From an uncultured Eubacteriales bacterium (GTDB lineage: Bacteria; Bacillota; Clostridia; Christensenellales; Aristaeellaceae), in NCBI GenBank assembly GCA_900318145.1, contig ONJM01000017.1:1-57641 (forward strand): a DNA stretch of 57,641 bases, written 5' to 3'. The notes below the pieces were generated by a model. It had not been told where the DNA came from, did not search any database, and saw only the letters and a program-made list of their open reading frames with translations. Positions 44,070 to 52,133 of the stretch are shown here, piece by piece. Positions within the stretch are counted from its first letter, which is position 1. Every line of letters begins with the position of its first letter. A program made the position numbers and the translations under genes.

Positions 44070-45323
44070 TCAGGGAAGGGTAATATTTGTGGCTCCCTGA
44101 ATTACAAGCCTGAAGGACGGGGTTCCGATATGGGTTGCGGCTTCGCCGTTGACGGTGTAACCTGCGGAAGTATCCGTTCCTTTATTTGCGATCACGATAA
44201 CAGCGGCACCGGCCGGTACACTGCCGGAGGAAACGGAGACAAGACCGCCGTCGTAGTAGGTAAATACGCAGCCGGAACAAGTCACTTCGCAAAGATTACC
44301 CGCATCCACGTTTGCGGCAGGCACGGCGGAACTGGTATCCAGACGGGCGGAAATGGAAAGATCCGTTTTAATGTTTTTCAGGAGGAAGCTGTTGACATTC
44401 CCGCCGACAGGCTCAATACGGATGCCGTTGACTGTCCAGTATTTTACAGGAGCATCGGAGCGGACGGCAACATTGCCGGAATTCTGGAAAGTCAGTACAG
44501 AAGCGGCCTGATCTTCCAGCAGATTGCCGCGCGAATCCACGGGAATCAATGTCAGCTGATCTGCGGTAACCGTAATTGTTTTTTGTTCTTCGGGTTCGTA
44601 TGCTTCATCACCGTCCCCGTTATCAGGTTCGGCAGGCACGGCAGGTTCAACGGGAACAATATCTTCTGCAATTACAGAAGGTTCCGGCGTGGGAGCCGGC
44701 GCAGCTTCCGGTGTGGCGGTCGCTTTGGATTTGGCCTTGGATGTCGGTTTCGGCGTAGCGGTTGCTTTCGCCTTTTTGGCCTTGGCAGTTGATTCCGGTT
44801 TAGGTGTAGCGGTAGCCTTGGATTTACTGGCTTTTTTGGTCGGCGCCGGTGTAGCGGTAGCCTTGGATTTACTGGCTTTTTTGGTCGGCGCCGGTGTAGC
44901 GGTCGGTACGTCGTTCGGGTCCTTGCCGTAAATCCACAGCTTTGCCCGTTCCGTATTTACGGAATACCCTCTGTTGTTGGAAAGGACGGCGTAAACATCC
45001 CATCCGTGCATGAAATCCGGGACCTTTTTCAGAGTGACGACTGTACGCCCCTGAGCAACGCTGATCTGAAAGCCTTTGACATCCTTCAGGAGCTCATCAC
45101 GAAGCTGCTTGCCGGTGTAATCGTCACCGGTTTCGGGATTGACAAAGTGCCAGCTGATGTCGGTATACTTGGACGCCTGCAGGGAAAAAGTGACGCTGCC
45201 TTTTTTATCGGTGGTCTGCGAGACGGGATGCTTCTTAATCTGCGGAGCGCCGGCAGCCAGCGCGGAAGTGGCGATTCCGAATACCAGGCAGAAAGCCAGC
45301 AGCAGGACTACTAATCTCTTCAT
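44070..45323 (-). CDS. Secreted two-domain protein with a TATP/KKASKSK repeat linker
   Basis: This 417-residue protein has a signal peptide (1-23, ending TSALAA). An N-terminal domain (about 27-140, PQIKKHPVSQTTDKKGSVTFSLQA... WDVYAVLSNNRGYSVNTERAKLWI) looks like an Ig-like fold. A linker of repeated ATATPAPTKKASKSK units (about 140-215) is rich in Thr, Pro and Lys. The C-terminal beta-rich domain (about 240-417) contains four Cys, including CEVTCSGC. It has no anchor. The basic, proline-rich linker may cross or bind the cell wall. GGAGG lies just before the ATG. Function unknown. Confidence 0.75.
   Translation of the reverse strand: MKRLVVLLLAFCLVFGIATSALAAGAPQIKKHPVSQTTDKKGSVTFSLQASKYTDISWHFVNPETGDDYTGKQLRDELLKDVKGFQISVAQGRTVVTLKKVPDFMHGWDVYAVLSNNRGYSVNTERAKLWIYGKDPNDVPTATPAPTKKASKSKATATPAPTKKASKSKATATPKPESTAKAKKAKATATPKPTSKAKSKATATPEAAPAPTPEPSVIAEDIVPVEPAVPAEPDNGDGDEAYEPEEQKTITVTADQLTLIPVDSRGNLLEDQAASVLTFQNSGNVAVRSDAPVKYWTVNGIRIEPVGGNVNSFLLKNIKTDLSISARLDTSSAVPAANVDAGNLCEVTCSGCVFTYYDGGLVSVSSGSVPAGAAVIVIANKGTDTSAGYTVNGEAATHIGTPSFRLVIQGATNITLP
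44803..44892 (-). repeat. Two exact 45-bp tandem copies in the linker
   Basis: Units 44803-44847 and 44848-44892 are direct copies, each encoding the 15 residues of a TATPAPTKKASKSKA-type unit. Shorter related units flank them. Confidence 0.85.
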
Positions 45324-45378
45324 GATAAACCTCCTTGGTCATTCGCCGCATATCGGGCATGCCATAATCTGACATATT

Positions 45379-45407
45379 ATTTTACCATAAAGCACAGCGG
45401 AATACAA
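45379..45407 (-). promoter_or_regulatory. SigmaA promoter of the secreted repeat-linker gene
   Basis: On the minus strand TTGTAT (45407-45402) and TAAAAT (45384-45379) are separated by 17 bases, 55 bases before the ATG. Confidence 0.65.
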
Positions 45408-45411
45408 TCAT

Positions 45412-45457
45412 TGCCCCGAAAGCACGGAAAATCATGCCCCGAAAACGCGGAAAATCA
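45412..45457. repeat. Two 23-bp direct repeats at the holA 3' end
   Basis: 45412-45434 and 45435-45457 differ at two positions. The second overlaps the holA stop. With neighbouring bases it can also fold as GGAAAATGATTTTCC on the minus strand, a possible weak terminator for the long minus-strand operon. Confidence 0.65.
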
Positions 45458-46468
45458 TTTTCCGGGCCGGAGATTCAGCAGCTTCAGCATAACGGCTTCC
45501 AGTGCGCCATCCTGGTTCAGCCGGCCGGATTTAACGGCATACTCTGTTTCAAAACAGATATTTACAGCACTTTTTACCTGACCGTTGGACCAGCCGGCGG
45601 CCTGGCGGATATACTGATCCAGCGCAAAAGGCGGTACACCGAGAGCGGCACGGATGTCCTGAACGGAACGCTTTTCATACTGCATAATTTTAATATGCTG
45701 CAGGAGGCGGAACTGGCGGAGAAGCATGGACAGCATATACAGCCGGTCACTGCCTGCCAGCAGCTGGTTGCGCATCAGCAGGAAAGCACGGCTGCTGCGG
45801 CCGGCCACAACCGCATCCACCATCTGAAAAACGGTACACTCCGCAGAAGGCGTAGCAACAGCCCGGACTGAATCCGGATGAACTGACGGTGCGTCGCCCC
45901 CGTGGGCGGCAACCTTGGCTATTTCTGTCAGAAGCATTCCGGTGTCGCTGCCGCAGGTAAAAACCAGAAAATCCGCGGTACGCTCGTCGCACTCCTTGCC
46001 GAGATCCCGGAAAGCGGAAGTTACGAAGGAAGTCAGCTCACGATCTCTCAAGGGAGCGAACGTGACAACACCGTTCAGCTTTTTCACGGCAGTGTAAAGC
46101 TTTTTACGGCCGTCCGGCTTCGATATGCAGTAAAAAAGCACAACAGCGGAAGACGGAACAGATGGGAGATAATCCGTAAGCCTTGCATCTGCTTCGGCCC
46201 GGCCGGAGAGCGCGGGATGGTTGCGGATCACGATCAGACGGCGTTCCGCCATGAAAGGCAGCGTTTCAGCCGCAGCGATAATCTGATCCGTTTCAGGATT
46301 GTCCAGAAAGGTACGGTTCAGATCCTCAAGGCCATCCGGAAGCAGCAGACTGCAGAGCGCATCCAGTGCGGTCTGCTTCAGATGCTCCTCATCGCCTTCA
46401 AAGAGCAGGACAGAAGGAAGCGCCCCTGCGCCTTTTGCAAGAAGATTGCAGAAATCCTTACGATCCAT
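45455..46468 (-). CDS. holA: DNA polymerase III delta subunit
   Basis: The delta subunit opens the beta sliding clamp in the clamp loader. The 337-residue protein has the family's N-terminal ATPase-like domain (LLFEGDEEHLKQTALDAL at about 21-38) and the conserved VIRNHPALS, FYCISKPDGRKKLY and LLTEIAKVAAHGG regions. The C-terminal helical collar follows. It overlaps comEC by 11 bases. The comEC-holA order is standard in Firmicutes. It is the last gene of the minus-strand run. Confidence 0.93.
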   Translation of the reverse strand: MDRKDFCNLLAKGAGALPSVLLFEGDEEHLKQTALDALCSLLLPDGLEDLNRTFLDNPETDQIIAAAETLPFMAERRLIVIRNHPALSGRAEADARLTDYLPSVPSSAVVLFYCISKPDGRKKLYTAVKKLNGVVTFAPLRDRELTSFVTSAFRDLGKECDERTADFLVFTCGSDTGMLLTEIAKVAAHGGDAPSVHPDSVRAVATPSAECTVFQMVDAVVAGRSSRAFLLMRNQLLAGSDRLYMLSMLLRQFRLLQHIKIMQYEKRSVQDIRAALGVPPFALDQYIRQAAGWSNGQVKSAVNICFETEYAVKSGRLNQDGALEAVMLKLLNLRPGK

Positions 46469-48755
46469 CAGTCAAACCTCCGGGCTCGGATTGGGAAAGG
46501 TACGGAATTACGGTAAAAGTGTTTTCCGAAAAACGAATGGTGAGGGTACCGCTCCTGGCAGTGGACCAGACCGGAATTCCGTTGGTGCGGGCAGAAAAAT
46601 CCTCATGGCGGGAAATACGGCCGCAACTCAGAAGAATCGCCTGCGGATCCACGGCGGAAAGGAAACCGGCGGAAGTGGAAAAATACGACCCATGGTGGGA
46701 GGCTTTGAGCAGATCGGCCGGCGCGGCAGCATAGGATTCGTAATCTCCGGAGATATCCCCTGCCTGCAGGAGCGTGACGCCATGCAGTGTCAGGCGGGAG
46801 ACGAGGGAATAATTGTTTGCATCCTGCCGGGCCCGGACCCTGTTGCTTTCCGGCCACAGGACAGTAACGGAACCGGAAGGCAAAGGCAGCGTATCTCCCC
46901 TGGAAAGGATCCGGAAATCCGTGCCGGACGCGCGAAGCTTTTCCAGCAGCAGACGAATATCCTCGTGAATTTCCTGTTCTTCCGCCCCGGCAGGAAGATA
47001 CAGTACGCGGACAGGTATTTCATCGTCCAGGAGAGACTGCAGACCTCCGGCATGATCCGTATGCAGATGCGTCAGGATCACAGCGTCCGGCGTGAGCCGG
47101 TTCCGGCGAAGAAAGCCGCTGAGGACACCGTCATCCGTACCGGTGTCCATGACAAAGACGGTATCCTGATCCCAGATCACCGCCGCATCGGCATTTCCCA
47201 CACTGAACTGCATATATTCCGTACCGTAATGCGGCCAGGAAACCAGCGATAAGCAAACGGCTGCTGTTCCGGCCGCAAGGCAAAGGATCCGTCTGCGCAT
47301 GGATGGACGAAACAGGGAGCTGAGCGCATACCAGACAGGAATCATTCCCAGGAGTGTCCATATAGTTGAAGCATGGGTCCAGAGCGTAATTCCGGGCAGA
47401 GCGGAAACGGCACGAACGCTCCGCACCATCAGGCCTGTGAGAAAAGCTGCCGCGTCCGCCGGCAGCGCACATAGATACGGTACTGTCAGCAGCAGGAGGA
47501 CCACCCAGTCCACCGCAATGACGGCAGAAGCAAGAAGCGAAGCCGGCACATTGATTAACAGGGAAAGCAAAGGAAGCTTCTGATAATAATATAATACGGG
47601 AAGCAGCACACCAAGTTCCGCACTGGCCGCAAGGGCCAGACAGGACCAGAGATAACTGGCGACCTTTCCGCGGAATGGATTCAGCCCGTCCAGATACGGC
47701 ATAATCAGCGCAATACCGAGCACTGCGCAAAAAGACAGCTGAAAGGAGATGCCGGTGAGCTGTGCCGGTGACCAGAGCAGCATGACGAACATGACGGCGC
47801 AAAGAAGATGAAGGCTGACGCGAGGACGGTTCAGGAGTTTTCCGCCAAGCGACAGAAGAAGCAGGAGGGAAGCGCGTATCACAGGCTGGCTCATACCGCA
47901 TAAAGCGCAATAGATCAGCAGGGTGACTGCATAGAGCATCAGGCGGACGCGCGGACGAAGGGACAGTATCCGGAAAAGTCCCGAAAGCATCAGAATCAGC
48001 ACGCCGGTATGGAATCCGCTGACGGACAGAATATGCGCGACGCCCAGCCGCGCGAAAGCGGCCCGATCCTCAGACGGAATCATTGAGCGCTGCCCAAGCA
48101 GAAGTGCCGCGGTATAACCGCCGGCTTCTTCTCCCATGCATTCTATCAGGCTGCCGGACAGACGGCTGCGCCAGGAAGCGGTGATTCCGGCGAATGAGAA
48201 TACGGAAGGAGCGGAAACGACAAGGCTGTCCTTCCCGTAGACACAGGCTGTGACGCCCCGACGCAGCAGCTCCTCGCGGAAATCATACCCATCCGGATTA
48301 TCAGCTCCGGCAGGATAATACAGGGACGCACGGAAAGATACCTCGCAGCCGGGAGCGAAGCCATCCGGCAACTCTTCATCATCCATGTAACAGGACCAGA
48401 AAACGCCGGAAGAAAAAGGACGCCCGTTCAGCGTGACCCCGGTCAGAACGGTGCTTCGCCGGCTGTAATTTCCGCTGCGTATTTCATCCGAGACGATTCC
48501 CCGGACTTCGTAATCTCCTTCCGCAGGAAGAACCGGATGCCAGGCTGCCTGACCGGCAGCAGCGCCCAGCACAAGACAAAGCGCCATGCAGGAGGCAAAA
48601 CGAAACCAGCCCCGCGATATCAGCAAGCCGGCAAGCACTGGCAGGCACGCAAGCAAGGGAAATAACGGGGAAGCCGTACTTCGTCCGATCAGAATGCCCA
48701 AAATCAGGAACAGAACAGACGGAGGCAGCAGCCACGCGCGCTGACGCGCGGTCAT
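46458..48755 (-). CDS. comEC: ComEC/Rec2 DNA-uptake channel
   Basis: ComEC carries single-stranded DNA across the membrane during transformation. The 765-residue protein has an N-terminal domain with hydrophobic segments (1-60) and an OB-like DUF4131 region. The competence domain has about eight transmembrane helices (about 215-495, with LGVAHILSVSGFHTGVLI and the ALCGMSQPVIRA segment). The C-terminal metallo-beta-lactamase domain carries THLHTDHAGG (near 560) and SHHGS, and is likely the nuclease. All parts are present. The start overlaps the stop of the MBL gene as ATGA, so translation is coupled. No other com gene is in the window. Confidence 0.95.
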   Translation of the reverse strand: MTARQRAWLLPPSVLFLILGILIGRSTASPLFPLLACLPVLAGLLISRGWFRFASCMALCLVLGAAAGQAAWHPVLPAEGDYEVRGIVSDEIRSGNYSRRSTVLTGVTLNGRPFSSGVFWSCYMDDEELPDGFAPGCEVSFRASLYYPAGADNPDGYDFREELLRRGVTACVYGKDSLVVSAPSVFSFAGITASWRSRLSGSLIECMGEEAGGYTAALLLGQRSMIPSEDRAAFARLGVAHILSVSGFHTGVLILMLSGLFRILSLRPRVRLMLYAVTLLIYCALCGMSQPVIRASLLLLLSLGGKLLNRPRVSLHLLCAVMFVMLLWSPAQLTGISFQLSFCAVLGIALIMPYLDGLNPFRGKVASYLWSCLALAASAELGVLLPVLYYYQKLPLLSLLINVPASLLASAVIAVDWVVLLLLTVPYLCALPADAAAFLTGLMVRSVRAVSALPGITLWTHASTIWTLLGMIPVWYALSSLFRPSMRRRILCLAAGTAAVCLSLVSWPHYGTEYMQFSVGNADAAVIWDQDTVFVMDTGTDDGVLSGFLRRNRLTPDAVILTHLHTDHAGGLQSLLDDEIPVRVLYLPAGAEEQEIHEDIRLLLEKLRASGTDFRILSRGDTLPLPSGSVTVLWPESNRVRARQDANNYSLVSRLTLHGVTLLQAGDISGDYESYAAAPADLLKASHHGSYFSTSAGFLSAVDPQAILLSCGRISRHEDFSARTNGIPVWSTARSGTLTIRFSENTFTVIPYLSQSEPGGLTDGS

Positions 48756-49468
48756 ACTTCCAGAACGGTGCCGGAAGAAGCCAGGCGCACATCGGAAAAC
48801 CGGGCCTGTGCTTCCCTCAGCAAAAGCGCGGGGGAGAACAAAGGACTCAAATGGGTAAGCACCAGCTTCTTTACTTCGGCTTCACGGGCTAGTTCCGCAG
48901 CAAGGCCGGCAGACAGATGCGGTTTCTTTTCCGACCAGTCCGCAGAAGGGAAGAGCGCGTCCGCAAGAAGCAGGGAACAGCCATGAAAGAATGAAGACAG
49001 GGATGGAAGCGTGTTCGTGTCACCGGTATATCCGAAGGCACGGCCTTCCGCTTCCACACGATAGCATACGGCGGGTACAGGATGCCGGGCTTCTCCGACG
49101 CGGACGACGCACGAACCTATGGAAAGCACATCTCCGGGTGAGACATCTGTGAGGCGGATCCAGGGGGATTCCGCAGCCGCTTTCCGGAGGGGCGAAGCTT
49201 CGTCCACGGGGGCGTACACCTGAAGCTCTTTTCCCAATACTTCCAGACGGTAGAACAGAACCGAAAGATCCGCGATATGATCATAGTGCCAGTGAGTCAG
49301 GAAAAGCGCGGACAGGGATTCCGGCGGCATGAGCGCAGTGAGACGCGCCAGAACGCCCGCACCAAGGTCAAACTGCAGGAGGGTATCCTCTGCCTCCAGC
49401 AGATAACCGGAAGTGGCGCCGTTGCTTTCCGGAAAGGGACCGTTAACTCCAAGTATATGCAGTTTCAC
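48752..49468 (-). CDS. MBL-fold metallo-hydrolase (RNase Z-like)
   Basis: This 238-residue hydrolase has the metal motif THWHYDH (H59, H61, D63, H64), the later His in VRVGEARHPVPAV, the Asp in GYTGDTNT and H205-type THLSPLFSP near the end. The layout resembles RNase Z/arylsulfatase-type enzymes acting on nucleic acid or small phosphodiesters. It lacks an exosite arm, so it may not be a true tRNase Z. It lies between barstar and comEC in one operon and overlaps comEC by 4 bases. Confidence 0.9.
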   Translation of the reverse strand: MKLHILGVNGPFPESNGATSGYLLEAEDTLLQFDLGAGVLARLTALMPPESLSALFLTHWHYDHIADLSVLFYRLEVLGKELQVYAPVDEASPLRKAAAESPWIRLTDVSPGDVLSIGSCVVRVGEARHPVPAVCYRVEAEGRAFGYTGDTNTLPSLSSFFHGCSLLLADALFPSADWSEKKPHLSAGLAAELAREAEVKKLVLTHLSPLFSPALLLREAQARFSDVRLASSGTVLEV

Positions 49469-49486
49469 GGGTATTCCTCCTTGCTG

Positions 49487-49735
49487 TCAGATCTTTTTAA
49501 CAGAACCGCCAAGATCCGCAACCGCAGCACAAACGGCGGACAGTGCCCGGGCAACGTCTCCATCTCCGGAAGAAGCAATCCACAGGTTTACAGGCTCCGG
49601 ACGTTCAGCCAGGCAGTCGTGCAGCGCGTCGGCGTTCATGCCGTAATAATCAGGCAGTTTCAGCAAAATACGCAGTGCTTCATGAAGCGAGCGGGAAGAA
49701 GAATAATTGGAAGCATCGAGAAGTAAAGTCTGCAT
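49487..49735 (-). CDS. Barstar-family ribonuclease inhibitor (orphan)
   Basis: This 82-residue protein is of normal barstar length (about 80-90). The first strand (QTLLLDAS), the helix after SSSRSLHEALRILLKL, the hallmark YYGMNADALHDCL (about 30-41) and the final VNLWI strand followed by a helix match barstar-like proteins, which block barnase-type ribonucleases. No barnase-type gene is in the window. ATG 49735 is supported by GAGGTG 6 bases upstream; a longer frame to 50131 is antisense-like and overlaps the membrane gene. Role here unclear: immunity against foreign toxins or control of a host RNase. Confidence 0.85.
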   Translation of the reverse strand: MQTLLLDASNYSSSRSLHEALRILLKLPDYYGMNADALHDCLAERPEPVNLWIASSGDGDVARALSAVCAAVADLGGSVKKI

Positions 49736-49776
49736 CGATTTCACCTCGAAAAATATCGGCTGGGCAACGCAATGTG

Positions 49777-50169
49777 TTATATTCCGCGGCCGGTACGGAT
49801 GGAGAAAGCGAGGAGATAAGCGGCAAAAGCGCTTTCCACACCGACGATCCAGGAACCGGAGGAACCGCTCGGAACGACGAGGAGACGCAGGACGGGAATG
49901 TTGCGGCCAACATTTGCGGAAGCCAGGTACTGATACAGCAGCACCAGAAGAATGACAGCCGCAGGAATCCAGAGCAGCCAGGCGAAGGGCTCCCGGAGAC
50001 GCGTGGCGCCGGACAGGGGCAGCAGCAGGCTGAGCAGGGCACCAAGCAACAGACCGATGCAGAGACCGCCGAAAAACCAGTTCATTGAGAACAGCAGCGG
50101 CATGATCAGGCACAGCAGTACCAGCATACACAGGGGAACCATGATTACGGTCAGCTTTCGGAGGAACAT
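49777..50169 (-). CDS. Small membrane protein of unknown function (130 aa)
   Basis: Four hydrophobic segments are visible (about 5-25, 30-51, 62-83 and 105-124). The protein is otherwise short loops with a basic N-terminus. The ATG lies inside the trmD 3' end (19-base overlap), with AAGGAG 11 bases upstream. No family recognised. It sits between trmD and barstar in the minus-strand run. Confidence 0.65.
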   Translation of the reverse strand: MFLRKLTVIMVPLCMLVLLCLIMPLLFSMNWFFGGLCIGLLLGALLSLLLPLSGATRLREPFAWLLWIPAAVILLVLLYQYLASANVGRNIPVLRLLVVPSGSSGSWIVGVESAFAAYLLAFSIRTGRGI

Positions 50170-50894
50170 TCGGCTTCCAGCTCCTTTAATATCTTCCGGT
50201 CATCCGGAGACAGAACAGCAGTTTCCAGCAAGTCCGGACGGAACCGCAGGGTAGCGGCCAGGCTTTCCCGCCGGCGCCAGCGGCGGATCGCGGCATGATC
50301 CCCGTTCAGCAGCACTTCCGGTACTGTACGCCCGTCCAGATCCCTGGGACGGGTGTACTGGGGATATTCAAGCAGACCATCGGAGAAAGATTCCTCTTCC
50401 GTACTGTCCGCACTGCCCAGCACACCGGGAATGAAACGGGCGACGCAGTCGGTGAGCACCATTGCGGCAAGTTCACCGCCGGTAAGGATGTAATCGCCGA
50501 TGCTGATTTCCTCATCCACGCAGGCATCCAGCGCCCGCTGATCCACGCCTTCGTAATGACCGCACAGGAGAATCAGGGATTCTTCCGCGGCCAGTTCCCG
50601 GGCCAGTGCTGTGGTAAGTTTCCGTCCCCTTGGGCCAAGGTAGATCCGGCGCGCTTCCGGAAGCCTTGCCCGCGCATCTGCCATCGCGTCCATAATCGGC
50701 TGGGCTGTCATTACCATGCCGGCACCGCCGCCGAAAGGATAGTCGTCGGTATTTTTATGCTTGCTGGAAGAAAAAGGACGGATATCCGTCAGGCGGATTT
50801 CCAGCAGTCCCTGTCCGCAGGCCCGTCCGAGGATGCTTGAAGAGAAGACACTATCAAACATTTCCGGAAAAACGGTAAGGATTTCAACGGTCAA
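50151..50894 (-). CDS. trmD: tRNA (guanine-37-N1)-methyltransferase
   Basis: TrmD methylates G37 next to the anticodon and prevents frameshifts. The 247-residue SPOUT enzyme has VEILTVFPEMFDSVFSSSILGRA, DYPFGGGAGMVM, LCGHYEGVDQR, ISIGDYILTGGE and PGVLG, which form the SAM-binding trefoil knot. I place the start at TTG 50894: GGGAGGTG is 7 bases upstream, and it overlaps the end of rimM by 11 bases. No in-frame ATG fits near the family start. Confidence 0.95.
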   Translation of the reverse strand: MTVEILTVFPEMFDSVFSSSILGRACGQGLLEIRLTDIRPFSSSKHKNTDDYPFGGGAGMVMTAQPIMDAMADARARLPEARRIYLGPRGRKLTTALARELAAEESLILLCGHYEGVDQRALDACVDEEISIGDYILTGGELAAMVLTDCVARFIPGVLGSADSTEEESFSDGLLEYPQYTRPRDLDGRTVPEVLLNGDHAAIRRWRRRESLAATLRFRPDLLETAVLSPDDRKILKELEAECSSES

Positions 50895-51405
50895 GAACGG
50901 ACACCTCCCGCAGTTTCTCTGCACGGACAAGAATCGTTCCCGCCGCGGGGTCCACTTCCGGGAAAACGGAAAGCAGGGCGGGTGCCATAAGGGTTCCGGC
51001 AGGTGTGCGGAATACCCAGGTGTCCACGGAACCGTATTGCAGTACATCCGTCAGAACGCCGACAGGGTTTCCCTCCTCATCAACAGCTTTGCATCCGATG
51101 AGGTCGGCAATATAAACAGCGCCGCTCTCCGGCTGCGCGGCGTTTTTCCGGTCAATATAGAGATCACGGCCACGGAAGGCTTCCGCATCATCGGCAGATT
51201 TACAGCCGGCAAGCCGTGCATAAACGAAACCGTCATGAATCCGGGTTGTTTCAAGAGAAACGGGAGAATAAGCACCGTGGCTTTCCAGGTACAGCGTATC
51301 CCAGGAGGAAAAGAGCCCTATCTGCGCGGCGTAGGGTCTGATCTTGCATTCTCCGTGAATGCCCTGCGGTTTGAGCACGGTACCAATCATCAGGTATTCC
51401 TGCAT
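50884..51405 (-). CDS. rimM: 16S rRNA processing protein RimM
   Basis: RimM helps assemble the 30S head with S19. The 173-residue protein starts EYLMIGTVLKPQGIHGECKI, has LRGRDLYIDR-type wording (FRGRDLYIDRKNA) and ends with a PRC-barrel domain (VYIADLIGCKAVDEEGNPVG, then LMAPALLSVFPEVD). AGAGG lies about 7 bases before the ATG. It comes after a terminator-like hairpin following khpA, so its expression may depend on read-through. Confidence 0.94.
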   Translation of the reverse strand: MQEYLMIGTVLKPQGIHGECKIRPYAAQIGLFSSWDTLYLESHGAYSPVSLETTRIHDGFVYARLAGCKSADDAEAFRGRDLYIDRKNAAQPESGAVYIADLIGCKAVDEEGNPVGVLTDVLQYGSVDTWVFRTPAGTLMAPALLSVFPEVDPAAGTILVRAEKLREVSVLDR

Positions 51406-51420
51406 ATGAAACCTCTCACA

Positions 51421-51444
51421 GCCGCAAACGATGCTGTATGCGGC
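51421..51444 (-). promoter_or_regulatory. Small hairpin just upstream of rimM
   Basis: Arms 51421-51426 and 51439-51444 (GCCGCA/TGCGGC) form a 6-bp stem immediately before the rimM ribosome binding site. It may affect rimM translation; weak support. Confidence 0.35.
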
Positions 51445-51447
51445 CTC

Positions 51448-51484
51448 AAAAACGCGGGATCCGCTACTGCCCGGATCCCGCGTT
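51448..51484 (-). terminator. Intrinsic terminator or attenuator between khpA and rimM
   Basis: A perfect 13-bp stem (51484-51472 with 51463-51451 on the minus strand), 8-base loop and five-T tract (51452-51448) begins 8 bases after the khpA stop. It should stop part of transcription inside what is otherwise a continuous operon; no promoter fits between it and rimM. Confidence 0.85.
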
Positions 51485-51491
51485 GAAATCA

Positions 51492-51719
51492 TTACTGTAT
51501 TTCGACAAAAACAGGTTTGCTGTTTTTTGCCGTAGCCGCCTTGACCACGGCGCGGATCGCCTTGGCTATACGGCCCTGCTTTCCGATGACCTTGCCCATA
51601 TCGTCTTCCGCAACATGCAGTTCGAGAATGATGGCTTCAGGGCCTTCGGTCTCGGTGACGCTCACCTGATCGGGATGTTCCACCAGTGACTGCGCCACGA
51701 AGGTAAGAAGTTCTTGCAT
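51492..51719 (-). CDS. khpA: KH-domain RNA-binding protein KhpA
   Basis: This 75-residue single KH domain has the nucleic-acid loop GKVIGKQGRIAKAIRAVVKA (about 42-61). In pneumococcus and Lactobacillus KhpA works with KhpB in RNA metabolism and cell-division control. The gene order rpsP-khpA-rimM-trmD is conserved in Firmicutes. AAAGGATG precedes the ATG. Confidence 0.95.
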   Translation of the reverse strand: MQELLTFVAQSLVEHPDQVSVTETEGPEAIILELHVAEDDMGKVIGKQGRIAKAIRAVVKAATAKNSKPVFVEIQ

Positions 51720-51742
51720 TGGTGCATCCTTTCTCTGCAGCG

Positions 51743-51769
51743 GCGGCTGAAACGCCGGGTTTCAGCCGC
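51743..51769 (-). repeat. Perfect 11-bp hairpin between rpsP and khpA
   Basis: Arms 51743-51753 and 51759-51769 are exact complements around 5 bases. No T-run follows, so it is not a terminator; a processing or stabilising structure for the upstream rpsP message is possible. Confidence 0.6.
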
Positions 51770-51782
51770 GGGTGCACGTCCC

Positions 51783-52034
51783 TTATTTTTCTTCGATGGC
51801 GCCGGACTTCTTCAGCAGAATGCGGACGGTATCGGTGGGCTGTGCGCCAACGCCGAGCCAGTACTTCGCACGGTCGTTATCAACTTTGATTTCGGCAGGC
51901 TTGGTCATGGGATCATAGTATCCGATCTCTTCGATGAAACGGCCGTCGCGGGGACTGCGGATATCTGCTACCACAACACGGTAGAAAGGCTTTTTCTTCA
52001 TACCCATTCTCTTCAGACGAATTTTGACAGACAT
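51783..52034 (-). CDS. rpsP: Ribosomal protein bS16
   Basis: This 83-residue 30S protein is of standard length. It starts [23 protein letters not shown] and contains [14 protein letters not shown] and [24 protein letters not shown] lies 9 bases before the ATG. A 99-base gap to ffh shows no gene or clear promoter. Confidence 0.97.
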   Translation of the reverse strand: MSVKIRLKRMGMKKKPFYRVVVADIRSPRDGRFIEEIGYYDPMTKPAEIKVDNDRAKYWLGVGAQPTDTVRILLKKSGAIEEK

Positions 52035-52133
52035 TTCGGGAATCCTCCTTAAAAATATGAAATAGAATTATCTATGGAAAACATATACCTGTCCGAGTAT
52101 ATGAGTCCAACCGGGTAAAGGATTGGGGGATGG

